A stretch of DNA of 64,000 nt from Perlucidibaca piscinae DSM 21586 (GTDB taxonomy: Bacteria > Pseudomonadota > Gammaproteobacteria > Pseudomonadales > Moraxellaceae), in NCBI RefSeq assembly GCF_000420045.1, contig NZ_ATUE01000008.1, positions 245,242-309,241 on the forward strand, written 5' to 3'. The notes beneath the pieces were generated by a model. The model saw nothing but the letters and a program-made list of their open reading frames with translations. It did not search any database and was not told the origin of the DNA. Within the stretch, counting starts at the first letter, position 1. Every line of letters begins with the position of its first letter. This document shows positions 8,472-17,431 of this stretch, piece after piece. A program made the position numbers and the translations under genes.

Positions 8472-9134
8472 TCACAGGCGTATCGGGGTGGTCAGGGGCT
8501 GGCCGTCGAGTCGCGGCGGCACGGTGTCGAGCTGAAGCCGGCCATTTGCCACCCAGCCTAGCACAGCGGGGTAGAGCCGGTGTTCGAGGGCGTGCACGCG
8601 CTGCGCCAGGGTCTCGGCGGTATCCGATTCCTCAACGCGCAGGGCCGCCTGGGCGATGACCGGGCCGCCATCGAGCTCGGCATTGACCAGGTGCACCGAG
8701 CAGCCGTGTTCGACATCGCCTGCATCGATGGCTCGCTGGTGCGTGTTCAGACCCTTGTGCAGCGGCAGCAGCGAGGGATGGATGTTGAGCAGGCGACCGC
8801 TGTAGTGCTGCACGAAGGCTGGCGTCAGGATGCGCATGAAGCCTGCCAGCACCACCACATCCGGCTGCCAGCGGTCGATCACGGCGATCATGGCCTGGTC
8901 GAAGGCGGCACGATCGGCGAAGTCGGTGTGCGCCAGCGTCGCGGTGGCAACGCCGGCACGGGCGGCACGTGACAGTCCGAGCGCATCACTGCGATTGCTC
9001 AGGACGCCGACCACCTGTGCCGGCATCACGTCGATGTCGGCGTGACGGCCTGCCTGGCGTTGTCCGCAGGCATCGAGGATGGCTTGCAGGTTGGAGCCCG
9101 AGCCGGAAATCAGCACCACCAGACGCAGGCTCAT
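8472..9134 (-). CDS. purN: phosphoribosylglycinamide formyltransferase (PurN)
   Basis: Third step of purine synthesis, transferring a formyl group from 10-formyl-THF to GAR. The 220-aa protein shows the N-terminal phosphate loop ISGSGSNLQAI, the catalytic segment LLNIHPSLLP, and HLVNAELDGGP with the conserved Asp. Length is normal. The gene lies 75 nt downstream of purM and is very probably co-transcribed with it. Confidence 0.97.
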   Translation of the reverse strand: MSLRLVVLISGSGSNLQAILDACGQRQAGRHADIDVMPAQVVGVLSNRSDALGLSRAARAGVATATLAHTDFADRAAFDQAMIAVIDRWQPDVVVLAGFMRILTPAFVQHYSGRLLNIHPSLLPLHKGLNTHQRAIDAGDVEHGCSVHLVNAELDGGPVIAQAALRVEESDTAETLAQRVHALEHRLYPAVLGWVANGRLQLDTVPPRLDGQPLTTPIRL

Positions 9135-9209
9135 GCCGGCACAGGCTCCTTCACAGGCCGGTGACGGCCGTCAGACGACCTGCGGTCGCAGGCTGCGGAC
9201 GCCGCATGC

Positions 9210-10250
9210 TCAGGCGAACACCACGGTCGGTTCGGCATGCGTCGACGGCACGATCTCGCCCAGTTTCCAGGCGGTTTCGCCAGTGGACTGGAGCTGGGCA
9301 ATGGCGGCATCGGCCTGCTCGGCCGGCACCACGACGACCATGCCGACGCCGCAGTTGAAGGTGCGGTACATCTCGAAACGCTCGACGTTGCCTTGCGCCT
9401 GCAGCCACTGGAACAGCGGCGGCCAGGTCCAGGACGACTCGTTGACGACGGCATCGCAGCCTTCCGGCAGCACGCGCGGCAGGTTGCCGGGCAGGCCGCC
9501 GCCGGTGATGTGGGCGAGGGCGTGGACGGGCAGGGCCTTGATCATGGCCAGCATGGACTTCACGTAGATGCGCGTCGGGGTCATCACCACGTCGGCGAGC
9601 GGACGACCAGCCAGGTCCTGGGTCAGGTCGGCGCCGGACACGTCGATGATCTTGCGCACCAGCGAGTAGCCGTTGGAGTGTGCCCCGCTGGAGGCCACGC
9701 CGATCAGCACGTCGCCGGCCTTGACCTTGCTGCCGTCGATGATCTCGGACTTTTCCACCACGCCGACCGCGAAGCCGGCCAGGTCATAGTCCTCGCCTTC
9801 GTACATGCCGGGCATTTCAGCGGTCTCGCCGCCGACCAGCGAGCAGCCGGCCTGCAGGCAGCCTTCACCGATGCCGGTGACCACGGTGGCGGCGGTGTCC
9901 ACGTTGAGGTGGCCAGTGGCGTAGTAGTCGAGGAAGAACAGGGATTCGGCGCCGGTGACCACGATGTCGTTGACGCACATGGCCACCAGGTCGATGCCGA
10001 TGTGCTCGTGGCGCTTCAGCTGCAGGGCCAGCTTGAGCTTGGTGCCGACGCCGTCGGTGCCGGACACCAGCACCGGCTGGCGGTAGCCGGCCGGGATCTC
10101 GCAGAGCGCGCCGAAGCCGCCGAGGCCGCCCATGACTTCCGGACGCTTGGTGCGTTTCGCCACGCCCTTGATGCGTTCGACCAGGTGGTCTCCGGCGTCG
10201 ATGTCGACACCTGCATCCTTGTAACTGAGCGAGGGCTTCTGGTCGGTCAT
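9210..10250 (-). CDS. purM: phosphoribosylformylglycinamidine cyclo-ligase (PurM)
   Basis: ATP-dependent ring closure making AIR in purine synthesis. 346 aa with the usual signatures GGFGALCEIP, SGTDGVGTKLKLA, DYYATGHL, GGETAEMPGMY and SSGAHSNGYSLVR. The start at 10250 gives the normal family N-terminus MTDQKPSLSYKDAGVDI; the longer in-frame extension is not conserved. First gene of purM-purN-DUF3108, divergent from the permease gene with a 112-nt shared promoter region. Confidence 0.97.
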   Translation of the reverse strand: MTDQKPSLSYKDAGVDIDAGDHLVERIKGVAKRTKRPEVMGGLGGFGALCEIPAGYRQPVLVSGTDGVGTKLKLALQLKRHEHIGIDLVAMCVNDIVVTGAESLFFLDYYATGHLNVDTAATVVTGIGEGCLQAGCSLVGGETAEMPGMYEGEDYDLAGFAVGVVEKSEIIDGSKVKAGDVLIGVASSGAHSNGYSLVRKIIDVSGADLTQDLAGRPLADVVMTPTRIYVKSMLAMIKALPVHALAHITGGGLPGNLPRVLPEGCDAVVNESSWTWPPLFQWLQAQGNVERFEMYRTFNCGVGMVVVVPAEQADAAIAQLQSTGETAWKLGEIVPSTHAEPTVVFA

Positions 10251-10362
10251 GGCAAAAACTCGGCGAGCGGTGGCAAATGAAGCGCGCATTCTATCAGCAC
10301 AGCGCTTGCCCGTCATGGCACCGGCTCCGCACAATACCCGGCAGAAGACACGAGGATGGCGC

Positions 10363-11439
10363 ATGACTGACCGCAACCGCTGGATGATCCTGCTCGGCAT
10401 CGTGCTGACCGCTGCACTGATTCATGCCCTCAAGCCCATCCTGATGCCATTCCTGGTCGGCGCCCTGCTGGCCTATCTTGCCAATCCGCTGGTGAATCAG
10501 CTCATGCGCTTCGGCTGCCGCCGCATCACGGCGGTATCGGCAGCGTTCACGGCGCTGTTCCTGAGCACCACGCTGGCGCTGCTGTTGCTGCTGCCGCGTC
10601 TGTGGGAGCAGCTGGTCTACCTGGAATCGCGCATTCCCTCGGCGCTGCGCTGGATGAACCGGCAGGGCATTCCCTGGCTGGAGAACAAGCTGCACGTCAA
10701 CATCGACCGCCTCGACATGGATCGCATCACGCAGTGGCTGACCGCGTTCTGGCAGGGAGCCGATGCCAGCACCTCGCAACTGCTGACCACGCTGGCGCAG
10801 TCGGGCCTGCACGTTGCGGCCACGCTGGGCCTGATCGCGCTGATTCCGGTGGTGACCTTCTATCTGCTGCTGGACTGGGAAACGCTGATGGAAAAGATCC
10901 GTCATCTGCTGCCGCGCCGGCTTGAGCCCCGGCTGGTCGATCTCGCGCGCGAATGTGATGACGTGCTCGCCGCTTTCCTGCGCGGACAGCTGCTGGTCAT
11001 GGTGGCGCTGGGCCTGATCTATGGCGTCGGTCTGCAGCTGGTCGGCATCAAGCTGGCCATGGTCATCGGCCTGGTGGCCGGGCTGGCCAGCATCATTCCC
11101 TATTTCGGCTTCATCATCGGCATCATCACCGCCACCATCGTCGCGCTGTTCCAGTTCGGCCTCGTGCTGGAGCCGGTGCTGCTGGTCTGGCTGGTGTTCG
11201 GCATCGGCCAGATTCTCGAGGGCTGGGTGCTGCAGCCCTGGCTGGTCGGTGATCGCATCGGTCTGCCGCCGGTGGGCGTGATCTTCGCCATCATGGCCGG
11301 CGGTCAGCTGTTCGGCTTCTTCGGCATGCTGCTGGCGCTGCCGGTTGCGGCCATCCTGGTGGTGCTGCTGCGCCATGCCCACGCCAGCTACCTGCGCAGC
11401 ACCTTCTACCAGGGCGGGGATGTCCTGCGTGACGAGTGA
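10363..11439 (+). CDS. perM: AI-2E family transporter / PerM-like inner-membrane permease
   Basis: 358-aa polytopic membrane protein of the UPF0118/AI-2E family. Hydrophobic segments span about 7-50 and 60-85, and a large set lies after residue 150, including VGLIAL, a LVAGLASIIPYFGFIIG signature and GWVLQPWLVG. Substrate is uncertain, as members range from quorum-signal exporters to Na+/H+ antiporters. ATG 10363 follows GAGGATGG and starts just ahead of the first membrane segment. It overlaps hda slightly and is divergent from purM, a conserved arrangement. Confidence 0.88.
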   Translation: MTDRNRWMILLGIVLTAALIHALKPILMPFLVGALLAYLANPLVNQLMRFGCRRITAVSAAFTALFLSTTLALLLLLPRLWEQLVYLESRIPSALRWMNRQGIPWLENKLHVNIDRLDMDRITQWLTAFWQGADASTSQLLTTLAQSGLHVAATLGLIALIPVVTFYLLLDWETLMEKIRHLLPRRLEPRLVDLARECDDVLAAFLRGQLLVMVALGLIYGVGLQLVGIKLAMVIGLVAGLASIIPYFGFIIGIITATIVALFQFGLVLEPVLLVWLVFGIGQILEGWVLQPWLVGDRIGLPPVGVIFAIMAGGQLFGFFGMLLALPVAAILVVLLRHAHASYLRSTFYQGGDVLRDE

Positions 11440-12160
11440 CACCCCCGATCTGTTCATGCCGCAGGAGCAGCTGCTGCTGCCCCTGCAGTCCGCGCCAGTG
11501 CTGACCCTTGCCGATCTGCCCGGGCAGGCGTTCGCGCCGGTGCTCGCGGCACTGGACGCGCTCTGTCGCGGCGAGGTTGCCCAGCTCCATGTCTGGGGCG
11601 AACCGGGCGCCGGCCGCTCGCTGCTGGTCAATGCCTTCGTGGCCGACGCCAGCCAGCGCCTCTCCCGCGTGGTCATGCTGCCGCTGCGCCAGGTCGTGTT
11701 CCTGCCCGCTGAAATGCTTGATGGTCTCGAGCACTGCGATCTGGTGGTGCTGGATGACATCGAAGCGGCAGCCGGCTGGCCGGCATGGGAAGAAGCACTG
11801 TTCAATCTCTACAACCGCTTGCAGGACAGTGGCGGACGCCTGCTGGTGACCTCGGCAATGCCGCCGGCCGGTCTGCCCTTGCAGCTGCCGGATCTGCGTT
11901 CGCGGCTGGCGCGCGCCAGCGTCTACAGCCTGCCGTCGCCGTCGGATGCGGTGCGCGTGGAGCTGCTTCAGGCCACCGCGCAACGTCGTGGCTGGGTTCT
12001 CGAGGCCGAGTTGCAGCGTTACCTGATCGAGCGCGGTCCGCGTCCTCTCGGGCGCTTCATGGCCCTGATCGATCGCCTCGATCAGCGCGCCCAGCGTGAC
12101 AAGCGGGCCTTGTCGGTACCGCTGGCGCGCCAGCTGCTCGAGGAAACGCAGGCGCGCTGA
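11420..12160 (+). CDS. hda: DnaA regulatory inactivator Hda
   Basis: AAA+ protein that acts with the DNA clamp to convert DnaA-ATP to DnaA-ADP after initiation. The clamp-binding motif QLLLPL lies near the N-terminus. The P-loop reads GEPGAGRS, with Arg in place of Lys as in other Hda proteins, and Walker B is VVLDDIE. Candidate starts are ATG 11420, GTG 11429 and ATG 11456. The first is used because the others lack a clear ribosome site, and 11456 would give the most typical length (234 aa). Overlaps the permease 3' end. Confidence 0.9.
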   Translation: MSCVTSDTPDLFMPQEQLLLPLQSAPVLTLADLPGQAFAPVLAALDALCRGEVAQLHVWGEPGAGRSLLVNAFVADASQRLSRVVMLPLRQVVFLPAEMLDGLEHCDLVVLDDIEAAAGWPAWEEALFNLYNRLQDSGGRLLVTSAMPPAGLPLQLPDLRSRLARASVYSLPSPSDAVRVELLQATAQRRGWVLEAELQRYLIERGPRPLGRFMALIDRLDQRAQRDKRALSVPLARQLLEETQAR

Positions 12161-12165
12161 GCGCG

Positions 12166-12873
12166 TCAGAATTCCCACTCCAGCAGGGTGCGCAGGGTGG
12201 CATCCGGCGTGTCATCGCTGACGCCGGCGAGCGCGGCGACCTCCCAGTTCAGGCGCTGGCGTGGCGACAGCTTCAGGCGTCCTGCCAGCATGGGACCGAT
12301 GGCGCGCGTGGTTTCTCCGACATGCACCTCCAGGCCCGGCTCCAGCAGCGGATGCCAGCGATAGCGCCACTGGCCGCGCGCGCTGGTGTCGAATTCGTTG
12401 CGGGTTTCCGGACCGGCCTCGTAGGCCAGCGCGAGGTTGACGGTGCCGGTCCAGCGTGGTGCCTGATGACTGGCGATCACGCTGACACTGTTTTCCCATG
12501 TGCGTTCGTCGCGTTCGTATTCGCTTTCCAGCAGCAATCCCCAGTCCAGCGCGTATTCGCCGGTTTCACTGAGCTGCCAGCGCAGCTCGGCTTCCCAGGC
12601 AGCGACATCGAGACCGCGGCCGTCTTCGCCGCTGAGGGTGACATAGCCCTCGATGGCGACACGCTCCGCCACGCTCTGACCATAGCCCAGGGTCAGGCTG
12701 TCGCGTGCGCCCGAGGGCAGCAGGGTGCGCATTTCCAGTTCGCGCTCCAGTGCCGTCACCGCGGGTTCGTAGACCCGGTCAATGGCGAGGCCGTCGCCGG
12801 CGGCGAGCGCAGGCAGCACGAGCAGGCCCAACAGCAGGGTGGTGCAGGCATTGTGGCGGCGGCAGGGCATCAT
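12166..12873 (-). CDS. predicted outer-membrane protein of the FTR1 operon
   Basis: About 235 aa. A signal peptide is visible (CTTLLLGLLVLPALAAG), followed by alternating amphipathic strands and a terminal Phe (LLEWEF), as is typical of a beta-barrel outer-membrane protein. No specific family was recognised. ATG 12873 overlaps the stop of the FTR1 gene by 4 nt, so it is translationally coupled as the last gene of the regulator-kinase-cupredoxin-permease unit. This suggests passage or handling of metal ions across the outer membrane, which is inference. Confidence 0.7.
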   Translation of the reverse strand: MMPCRRHNACTTLLLGLLVLPALAAGDGLAIDRVYEPAVTALERELEMRTLLPSGARDSLTLGYGQSVAERVAIEGYVTLSGEDGRGLDVAAWEAELRWQLSETGEYALDWGLLLESEYERDERTWENSVSVIASHQAPRWTGTVNLALAYEAGPETRNEFDTSARGQWRYRWHPLLEPGLEVHVGETTRAIGPMLAGRLKLSPRQRLNWEVAALAGVSDDTPDATLRTLLEWEF

Positions 12874-13628
12874 GCGGACCTCCAGCGGCGCATGGGCAGC
12901 AACCACAGCAGGGTCATTCCGGCGAGCCAGACGACGAGCTGCAGGGCGCTGGGGGTGGCTTCGTAGCTGAACAGGGCATAGAGCAGCTGGCCGGCCAGTT
13001 CATGCTCGGGAATCAGCCAGCCGCTGTCCCAGAGTGCGGGCTGTGCCGGCAGCCAGTCGGCCTGCTGCAGCATCTGCACGCCCTGCGACAGGATGCCGGC
13101 ACCGAACAGCGCAAGCCACAGCCGGGTACCGTGCTGGCGCACCGTACGGGACAGCTGGATCAGGGTGTAGTAGCAGACCACGCCAAGACTGAGGCCGATG
13201 CCGACTCCCATGGCGCCGCCGAGCAGGGCGGTGCGCAGGCTGTAGGGATCGGCCGAGAAGGCGGAGTAGTACAGCAGCAGCTCGGCACCTTCGCGCGTGG
13301 TGGTCATGGTGAAGACGGCAGTCATCACCACCATCATGTGCTGGCGACGGGCCGGATTGCCCTGCCACTGGCACAGGCAGGCGAGACCGAGAAACACCAG
13401 CACGGACAGGACGCTGTTGAGCAGTTCCTGGCCGACGCCATCCTGCCACGCCGCGATCTGCTCGAAGTTGCCGGCGAGCAGCCTGGCGAGCGCGGCACCG
13501 AGGGCGAGACCCGCCGGCACCCAGTGCCGGCCGAGACCGACCTGTCGGCCCACCACGAACAGCAGCGCGAGCGTGACCGACGCCTCCAGCACTTCGCGCA
13601 GCACCACCACCAGAGAGACCAGCAGCAT
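12870..13628 (-). CDS. FTR1 family high-affinity iron permease
   Basis: 252-aa inner-membrane permease with about seven hydrophobic segments. The two REXXE iron-binding motifs characteristic of the family are present: REVLE near residue 11 and REGAE around residue 111. FTR1/EfeU-type proteins import ferric or re-oxidised iron. It starts 3 nt after the cupredoxin stop and overlaps the following outer-membrane gene, so it belongs to an operon led by its own two-component system. No multicopper oxidase or EfeB peroxidase lies beside it. Confidence 0.92.
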   Translation of the reverse strand: MLLVSLVVVLREVLEASVTLALLFVVGRQVGLGRHWVPAGLALGAALARLLAGNFEQIAAWQDGVGQELLNSVLSVLVFLGLACLCQWQGNPARRQHMMVVMTAVFTMTTTREGAELLLYYSAFSADPYSLRTALLGGAMGVGIGLSLGVVCYYTLIQLSRTVRQHGTRLWLALFGAGILSQGVQMLQQADWLPAQPALWDSGWLIPEHELAGQLLYALFSYEATPSALQLVVWLAGMTLLWLLPMRRWRSA

Positions 13629-13631
13629 GCG

Positions 13632-13967
13632 TCAGAGCTCCGTGGCCACGATGCGGCCGACGGCCGTGCGCGGGTTGAATTCGCCAAAGAAATCGTAGCT
13701 GCCGGGTGACAGTGGACCGATGAAGATGATGGTTTGCTGGTGCCCCATGATCACTTTCTCGCGGTTCAGCGAGTAGCTCTCGAATTCTTCCGGGGTCGGG
13801 TCGTGATTGATCACGCGCAGACGCACCTTGGTGCCGGCCGGCACGGTGAGCGTGTCCGGCACGAACAGGTGCTGGCGGATCTCCAGGGTGAATTCCGGTA
13901 CGCCGGCGTGTGCAGCCGGTGACAGTCCGGTGAGAGTGGCCAGCATCAGGGCAGGCAGCAGGCGCAT
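13632..13967 (-). CDS. periplasmic cupredoxin-domain protein
   Basis: 111 aa with a signal peptide (MRLLPALMLATLTG to AHA), then a single cupredoxin-like domain. Recognisable parts are FVPDTLTVPAGTKVRLRVIN, the EEFESYSLNREKVI segment and GPLSPGSYDFFGEF. Members of this type accompany FTR1 permeases and are thought to bind Cu or Fe for the permease. ATG 13967 lies 1 nt after the kinase stop, and the gene is followed directly by FTR1. Confidence 0.87.
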   Translation of the reverse strand: MRLLPALMLATLTGLSPAAHAGVPEFTLEIRQHLFVPDTLTVPAGTKVRLRVINHDPTPEEFESYSLNREKVIMGHQQTIIFIGPLSPGSYDFFGEFNPRTAVGRIVATEL

Positions 13968-13968
13968 G

Positions 13969-15282
13969 TCAGGTGTCCTCGGGGGGCAGGGGCAGCTGCA
14001 CGCAGACGCGCAGCCCGTGCAGGCGGGGTGATTCGTCAAGCCGGATGTGGCCGCCGTGGCGTTCGACGACATGACGCACAATGGCCAGACCCAGGCCGCA
14101 GCCGGGAATGTCGCCGCTGCCATGCTGCAGGCGCTGGAAGCGTTCGAGGGCGATGTCACGGCGCTCGGGCGGGATGCCGGGGCCGCTGTCTTCCACCGTC
14201 ACTTCGGCCACGCCGGCCCGGGCGCTCAGGGACACGATGATCTCGCCGCCCGCGGGGGTGTATTTGCCGGCATTGCTGACCAGGTTGTCGAGCAGCGCGG
14301 CGAGCGCGAAGCGGTTGCCGTCCACGCAGACAGAGGGCGCTTCCAGCGTGATGGTCTGCCTCTTGCGGTCGATGTCGTCGTAACGGCCGGCGATCACTTC
14401 GCGAGCGAGCGCCGCCAGGTCCAGCCGTTCATGCCGTGCCAGGTACTGGTCCGGTGCCGTGCGGTAGAGCATGAGCATCTGCTCGATCAGATGCTCGAGA
14501 TCGGCCACCGCACGCTGCACGGGCTGCCAGTGGGCGGCATCGCCGCTGCTTTGCCGCTGCAGGTTGTGCAGGTGGATCTTCAGCGTGCTCACCGGGGTGC
14601 GCAGCTCGTGCGCGGCATCGGAGGCAAAATGCCGCTCGCGCTCGAAGGCGCGCTTGAGGCGGTCCTGCCAGTCATTGATGGCGGCCAGCACCGGTTGCAG
14701 CTCGGACGGCAGGACCGCCAGCGAGATCGGTTCCAGGGTATCGGCCTGACGCCGCTGCAGGCGTGCGGACAGTTGCAGCAGCGGGCTCAGACCCCGGCCC
14801 ACCACCAGCCAGATCAGCAGGGCGGCGAGTGGAATCGCGACCAGCATCGGCCACAGCATTTCGGTGATCAGCGCGTCAGTGACCCGGTCGCGCAGGCGCA
14901 GCGGCTCCGCCACCAGCACCCAGCGCTCGGCATCGACACGGGTGGCCAGGGCGCGCCAGCGCTGACCGCCAAAGTTGACCTCGTCGAAACCCTGGCTCAG
15001 TGCCATGAGCGGCATGTCCGGGGCGCTGGCCGAGCGGCCGAGCACCAGGCCATCTCGCGACACGATCTGGTAGGCCAGGCTGGTCTGGCTGCTGACCGGC
15101 TGGCGGCGTGACACGGTGGCGTCCTGTTGTGCCAGCACCAGCGCGTAGTCGATCAGGTGCTGATCGAGCAGTTGCCGCAGGCTGCGCGAGCCGCTGTGAT
15201 AGGCCTGCACGGCGGCCACGAAGCTGGTCAGCGCGAAGGTTGCAGCCAGCAGGTAGACCAGGAAGCGGCGTATCGATGTCAT
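13969..15282 (-). CDS. two-component sensor histidine kinase (QseC/PmrB/TctE-like)
   Basis: 437 aa. Membrane segments at about 7-27 and 142-163 enclose a periplasmic sensor region, followed by a HisKA domain with phospho-acceptor His225 in SDAAHELRTP and an ATPase domain with NLVSNAGKYTP, DSGPGIP and GCGLGLAIV. It overlaps the response regulator stop by 4 nt and is followed 1 nt later by the cupredoxin gene. The signal is unknown. Operon context with FTR1 points to iron or another cation. Confidence 0.93.
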   Translation of the reverse strand: MTSIRRFLVYLLAATFALTSFVAAVQAYHSGSRSLRQLLDQHLIDYALVLAQQDATVSRRQPVSSQTSLAYQIVSRDGLVLGRSASAPDMPLMALSQGFDEVNFGGQRWRALATRVDAERWVLVAEPLRLRDRVTDALITEMLWPMLVAIPLAALLIWLVVGRGLSPLLQLSARLQRRQADTLEPISLAVLPSELQPVLAAINDWQDRLKRAFERERHFASDAAHELRTPVSTLKIHLHNLQRQSSGDAAHWQPVQRAVADLEHLIEQMLMLYRTAPDQYLARHERLDLAALAREVIAGRYDDIDRKRQTITLEAPSVCVDGNRFALAALLDNLVSNAGKYTPAGGEIIVSLSARAGVAEVTVEDSGPGIPPERRDIALERFQRLQHGSGDIPGCGLGLAIVRHVVERHGGHIRLDESPRLHGLRVCVQLPLPPEDT

Positions 15283-15938
15283 GCCGCAGGCATCACGTAG
15301 CCGACACCGCGAACGGTCCGGATGACCTCGCTGCCGAGCTTCTTGCGCAGGTTGTGGATGTGAACCTCGAGGGCGTTGCTGGCGACTTCCTCGCCCCAGC
15401 TGTACAGCCGCGATTCCAGCGTGTCGCGGGTCTGCACGCGGCCGGCGTTTTCCAGCAGCGACTTGAGCAGCATGTATTCGCGCCGCGACAGCTCCACCGG
15501 CTGCCCGGCACGGCTGACATCGTGACTGCTGGTGGACAGGATGATGTCGCCATGGGTCAGCGTGGCCTGGGTCTGGATGCCGAGACGGCGCTCGAGCACG
15601 CGCAGGCGCGCCAGCAGCTCGGCCATGTCGAAGGGTTTCGCGAGGTAGTCGTCGGCGCCGCTGTCGAGACCGCTGACCTTGTCGTCGATGGTGTCGCGTG
15701 CGGTCAGCAGCAGCACCGGCAGGCGCATGCCGTCACTTCGCAGCTCGCGCAGCACCTGCAGGCCGTCGCGATCCGGCAGGCCGAGATCGAGCACCAGCAG
15801 ATCGGGCGGGTCGCTGCGCAACGCCGCCAGAGCGGCACCGGCCGTGGCCACGTGATTGACCGCGAAGCCCTCGTCTTGCAGGGCTTCACGCAGGCCGTCA
15901 GCGAGTGACGGATTGTCTTCGACCAGCAGCAGGCGCAT
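15279..15938 (-). CDS. OmpR-family response regulator (QseB/PmrA/TctD-like)
   Basis: 219 aa. The receiver domain has phospho-acceptor Asp51 (LVLDLGLPDRDG), conserved Thr and Lys in LLLTARD and DYLAKPFD, and a C-terminal winged helix with VSNALEVHIHNLRKKLG-type features and RTVRGVGYVM. First gene of the kinase/iron-permease operon. Family members often bind CTTAAG-type direct repeats, and such a box lies about 4.5 kb upstream at the promoter of the neighbouring biosynthetic operon, making this protein its likely regulator. Confidence 0.95.
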   Translation of the reverse strand: MRLLLVEDNPSLADGLREALQDEGFAVNHVATAGAALAALRSDPPDLLVLDLGLPDRDGLQVLRELRSDGMRLPVLLLTARDTIDDKVSGLDSGADDYLAKPFDMAELLARLRVLERRLGIQTQATLTHGDIILSTSSHDVSRAGQPVELSRREYMLLKSLLENAGRVQTRDTLESRLYSWGEEVASNALEVHIHNLRKKLGSEVIRTVRGVGYVMPAA

Positions 15939-15992
15939 CAGCTCAGACTCGACATCGGTATCGACGCACTATAGATCCCGCCACGGGTGTGC

Positions 15993-16634
15993 TCAACGAC
16001 CGTCCAGCGCTTTCAGCGCGGCGGTGATCTCGCCCTGGCGACCCTGGTCGGCCAGTTCACGGCCGGGTCGCGGTGCGGCCTTGCGAGCGCGCAGCAGGTA
16101 CTGGCGTGCCTTCGCGGTATCTCCCTGTTCACGCAGGAAGTCGGCATAGAAGTAGTTGGGGTCGATGCCGTTGGGGTTGATCTGCAGTGCCTTGAGCAGC
16201 AGGGTTTCGGCCTTGCGCTCATCGCCGAAGCCTACCGGCCAGCCGGGAACCTTGGCATACAGCGTGCCCAGGCTGGTGTACGCGGATCCATCCAGGGCCT
16301 GACCGTTGATGCTGATGGCCTGGTCCAGCGATTTCTTCGCGGCCTTGGCCAGACCCAGTGCGCCCAGTCCGCCCTTGGCACCCGCCAGGCTGGACTTGAC
16401 GATGCCGTTCCAGATCAGCAGTTCGGCCGAGTCCGGGTGCTGGCGGACCTGGGCGTCACTGCGTGCCATCAGGCCTTCAAGCGCGGCAACCTTGCGTTCA
16501 CCCGTGTTCTGGTAGGTGGCGACGGCCCAGCCGCTCTGCACGCTGGCGAGGTCCTCGGGAATGCCGGCCTGGATCAGGCCGCTGGCAAGCAGGCTGGCGA
16601 GCAGAGCGACGCGGGCGCGGGAAGCGGTATTCAT
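15993..16634 (-). CDS. exported TPR-like repeat protein, last gene of hemolysin-type operon
   Basis: 213 aa with a signal peptide (LLASLLASGLIQA) and helical repeats resembling tetratricopeptide units (AETLLLKALQINPNG, AKARQYLLRARKAAP). Probably periplasmic. The start overlaps the SDR stop by 4 nt (ATGA), so it is translationally coupled. No catalytic motif is seen. It may scaffold, export or protect against the product of the upstream enzymes, which is inference from position only. Confidence 0.8.
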   Translation of the reverse strand: MNTASRARVALLASLLASGLIQAGIPEDLASVQSGWAVATYQNTGERKVAALEGLMARSDAQVRQHPDSAELLIWNGIVKSSLAGAKGGLGALGLAKAAKKSLDQAISINGQALDGSAYTSLGTLYAKVPGWPVGFGDERKAETLLLKALQINPNGIDPNYFYADFLREQGDTAKARQYLLRARKAAPRPGRELADQGRQGEITAALKALDGR

Positions 16635-17431
16635 TTGCTGATCTCCTGGTGCATGGCGAAACGTTTGATGAGGGCGAGTTGCTGGCGCAGGGCGAGGTCG
16701 ACCACGGCAGGCAGCACCTGGTTGAGCCAGGCGAAGAAGCGCTCCGGCCAGCCCAGGTGGCGACGCCGGCTGCCATTGCGGAGCATGGCGATGACGGCTG
16801 CCGCGACCACCTGCGGACTGTCGCTGCGGGTGCCCAGGGCATCGTTGAGGGCGTTCACCGCCGGACCGTTGAGATCGGTGCGGGTCGCCCGCGGGGCCAG
16901 GTAGCAGACCCGGATGCCGGTATCGGCCAGCTCGCGACCGAGCGCCTCGCTGAAGCCGCGCAGTCCGAACTTGCTGGCGCAGTAGGTGCTGAAGCCGGGA
17001 TGTCCGATGCTGCCGAAGGTGGATCCGATGTTGAGGATGACGGCTTCGCCAGGCACGGCCAGCTGCGGCATCAGGTCGTGGCTGAGCAGTACCGGCACCT
17101 CCAGATTGAGCAGCAGCTGGCGGCTGATGGCGTCTTCCGGCTGCTCCGTGAACCAGCCGAAGTGCTGGCTGCCGGCATTGTTGATGAGCACGTCGAGACC
17201 GCCCCAGGCCGCGACACGACTGGCGAGCCGGGCGCGCTCCGGAGCTTTCGCCAGATCCGCGACGCAGACCTGGTGCGTGCCGGGCAGGCGGGTGGCGAGC
17301 GCGGCGAGGGCATCCGCGTCACGTGCCGTCAGCAGCAGGGAGGCACCCTCGGCCGCCAGCTGTGTGGCGATGGCCTGACCGATGCCGCCGGTGGCGCCAG
17401 TGAGCAGGACACGCTTGCCGGCGAGGTTCAT
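16631..17431 (-). CDS. short-chain dehydrogenase/reductase
   Basis: 266-aa NAD(P)-dependent oxidoreductase. Visible are the cofactor motif TGATGGIGQ near the N-terminus, NNAG, a Ser in NIGSTFGSIGH, and the catalytic YCASK. The C-terminus has an amphipathic, hydrophobic stretch (WPERFFAWLNQVLPAVV) that could touch the membrane. ATG 17431 overlaps the preceding gene by 4 nt, and its own stop overlaps the next start. In the pathway it would reduce or oxidise a carbonyl or alcohol formed from an activated fatty acid, which is inference. Confidence 0.92.
   Translation of the reverse strand: MNLAGKRVLLTGATGGIGQAIATQLAAEGASLLLTARDADALAALATRLPGTHQVCVADLAKAPERARLASRVAAWGGLDVLINNAGSQHFGWFTEQPEDAISRQLLLNLEVPVLLSHDLMPQLAVPGEAVILNIGSTFGSIGHPGFSTYCASKFGLRGFSEALGRELADTGIRVCYLAPRATRTDLNGPAVNALNDALGTRSDSPQVVAAAVIAMLRNGSRRRHLGWPERFFAWLNQVLPAVVDLALRQQLALIKRFAMHQEISK

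Noticed and set aside
12870..13709. Plus-strand open frame of 334 residues across the FTR1 gene
   Set aside because: Antisense shadow with a His/Gln-rich composition. The minus-strand FTR1 has all its motifs.
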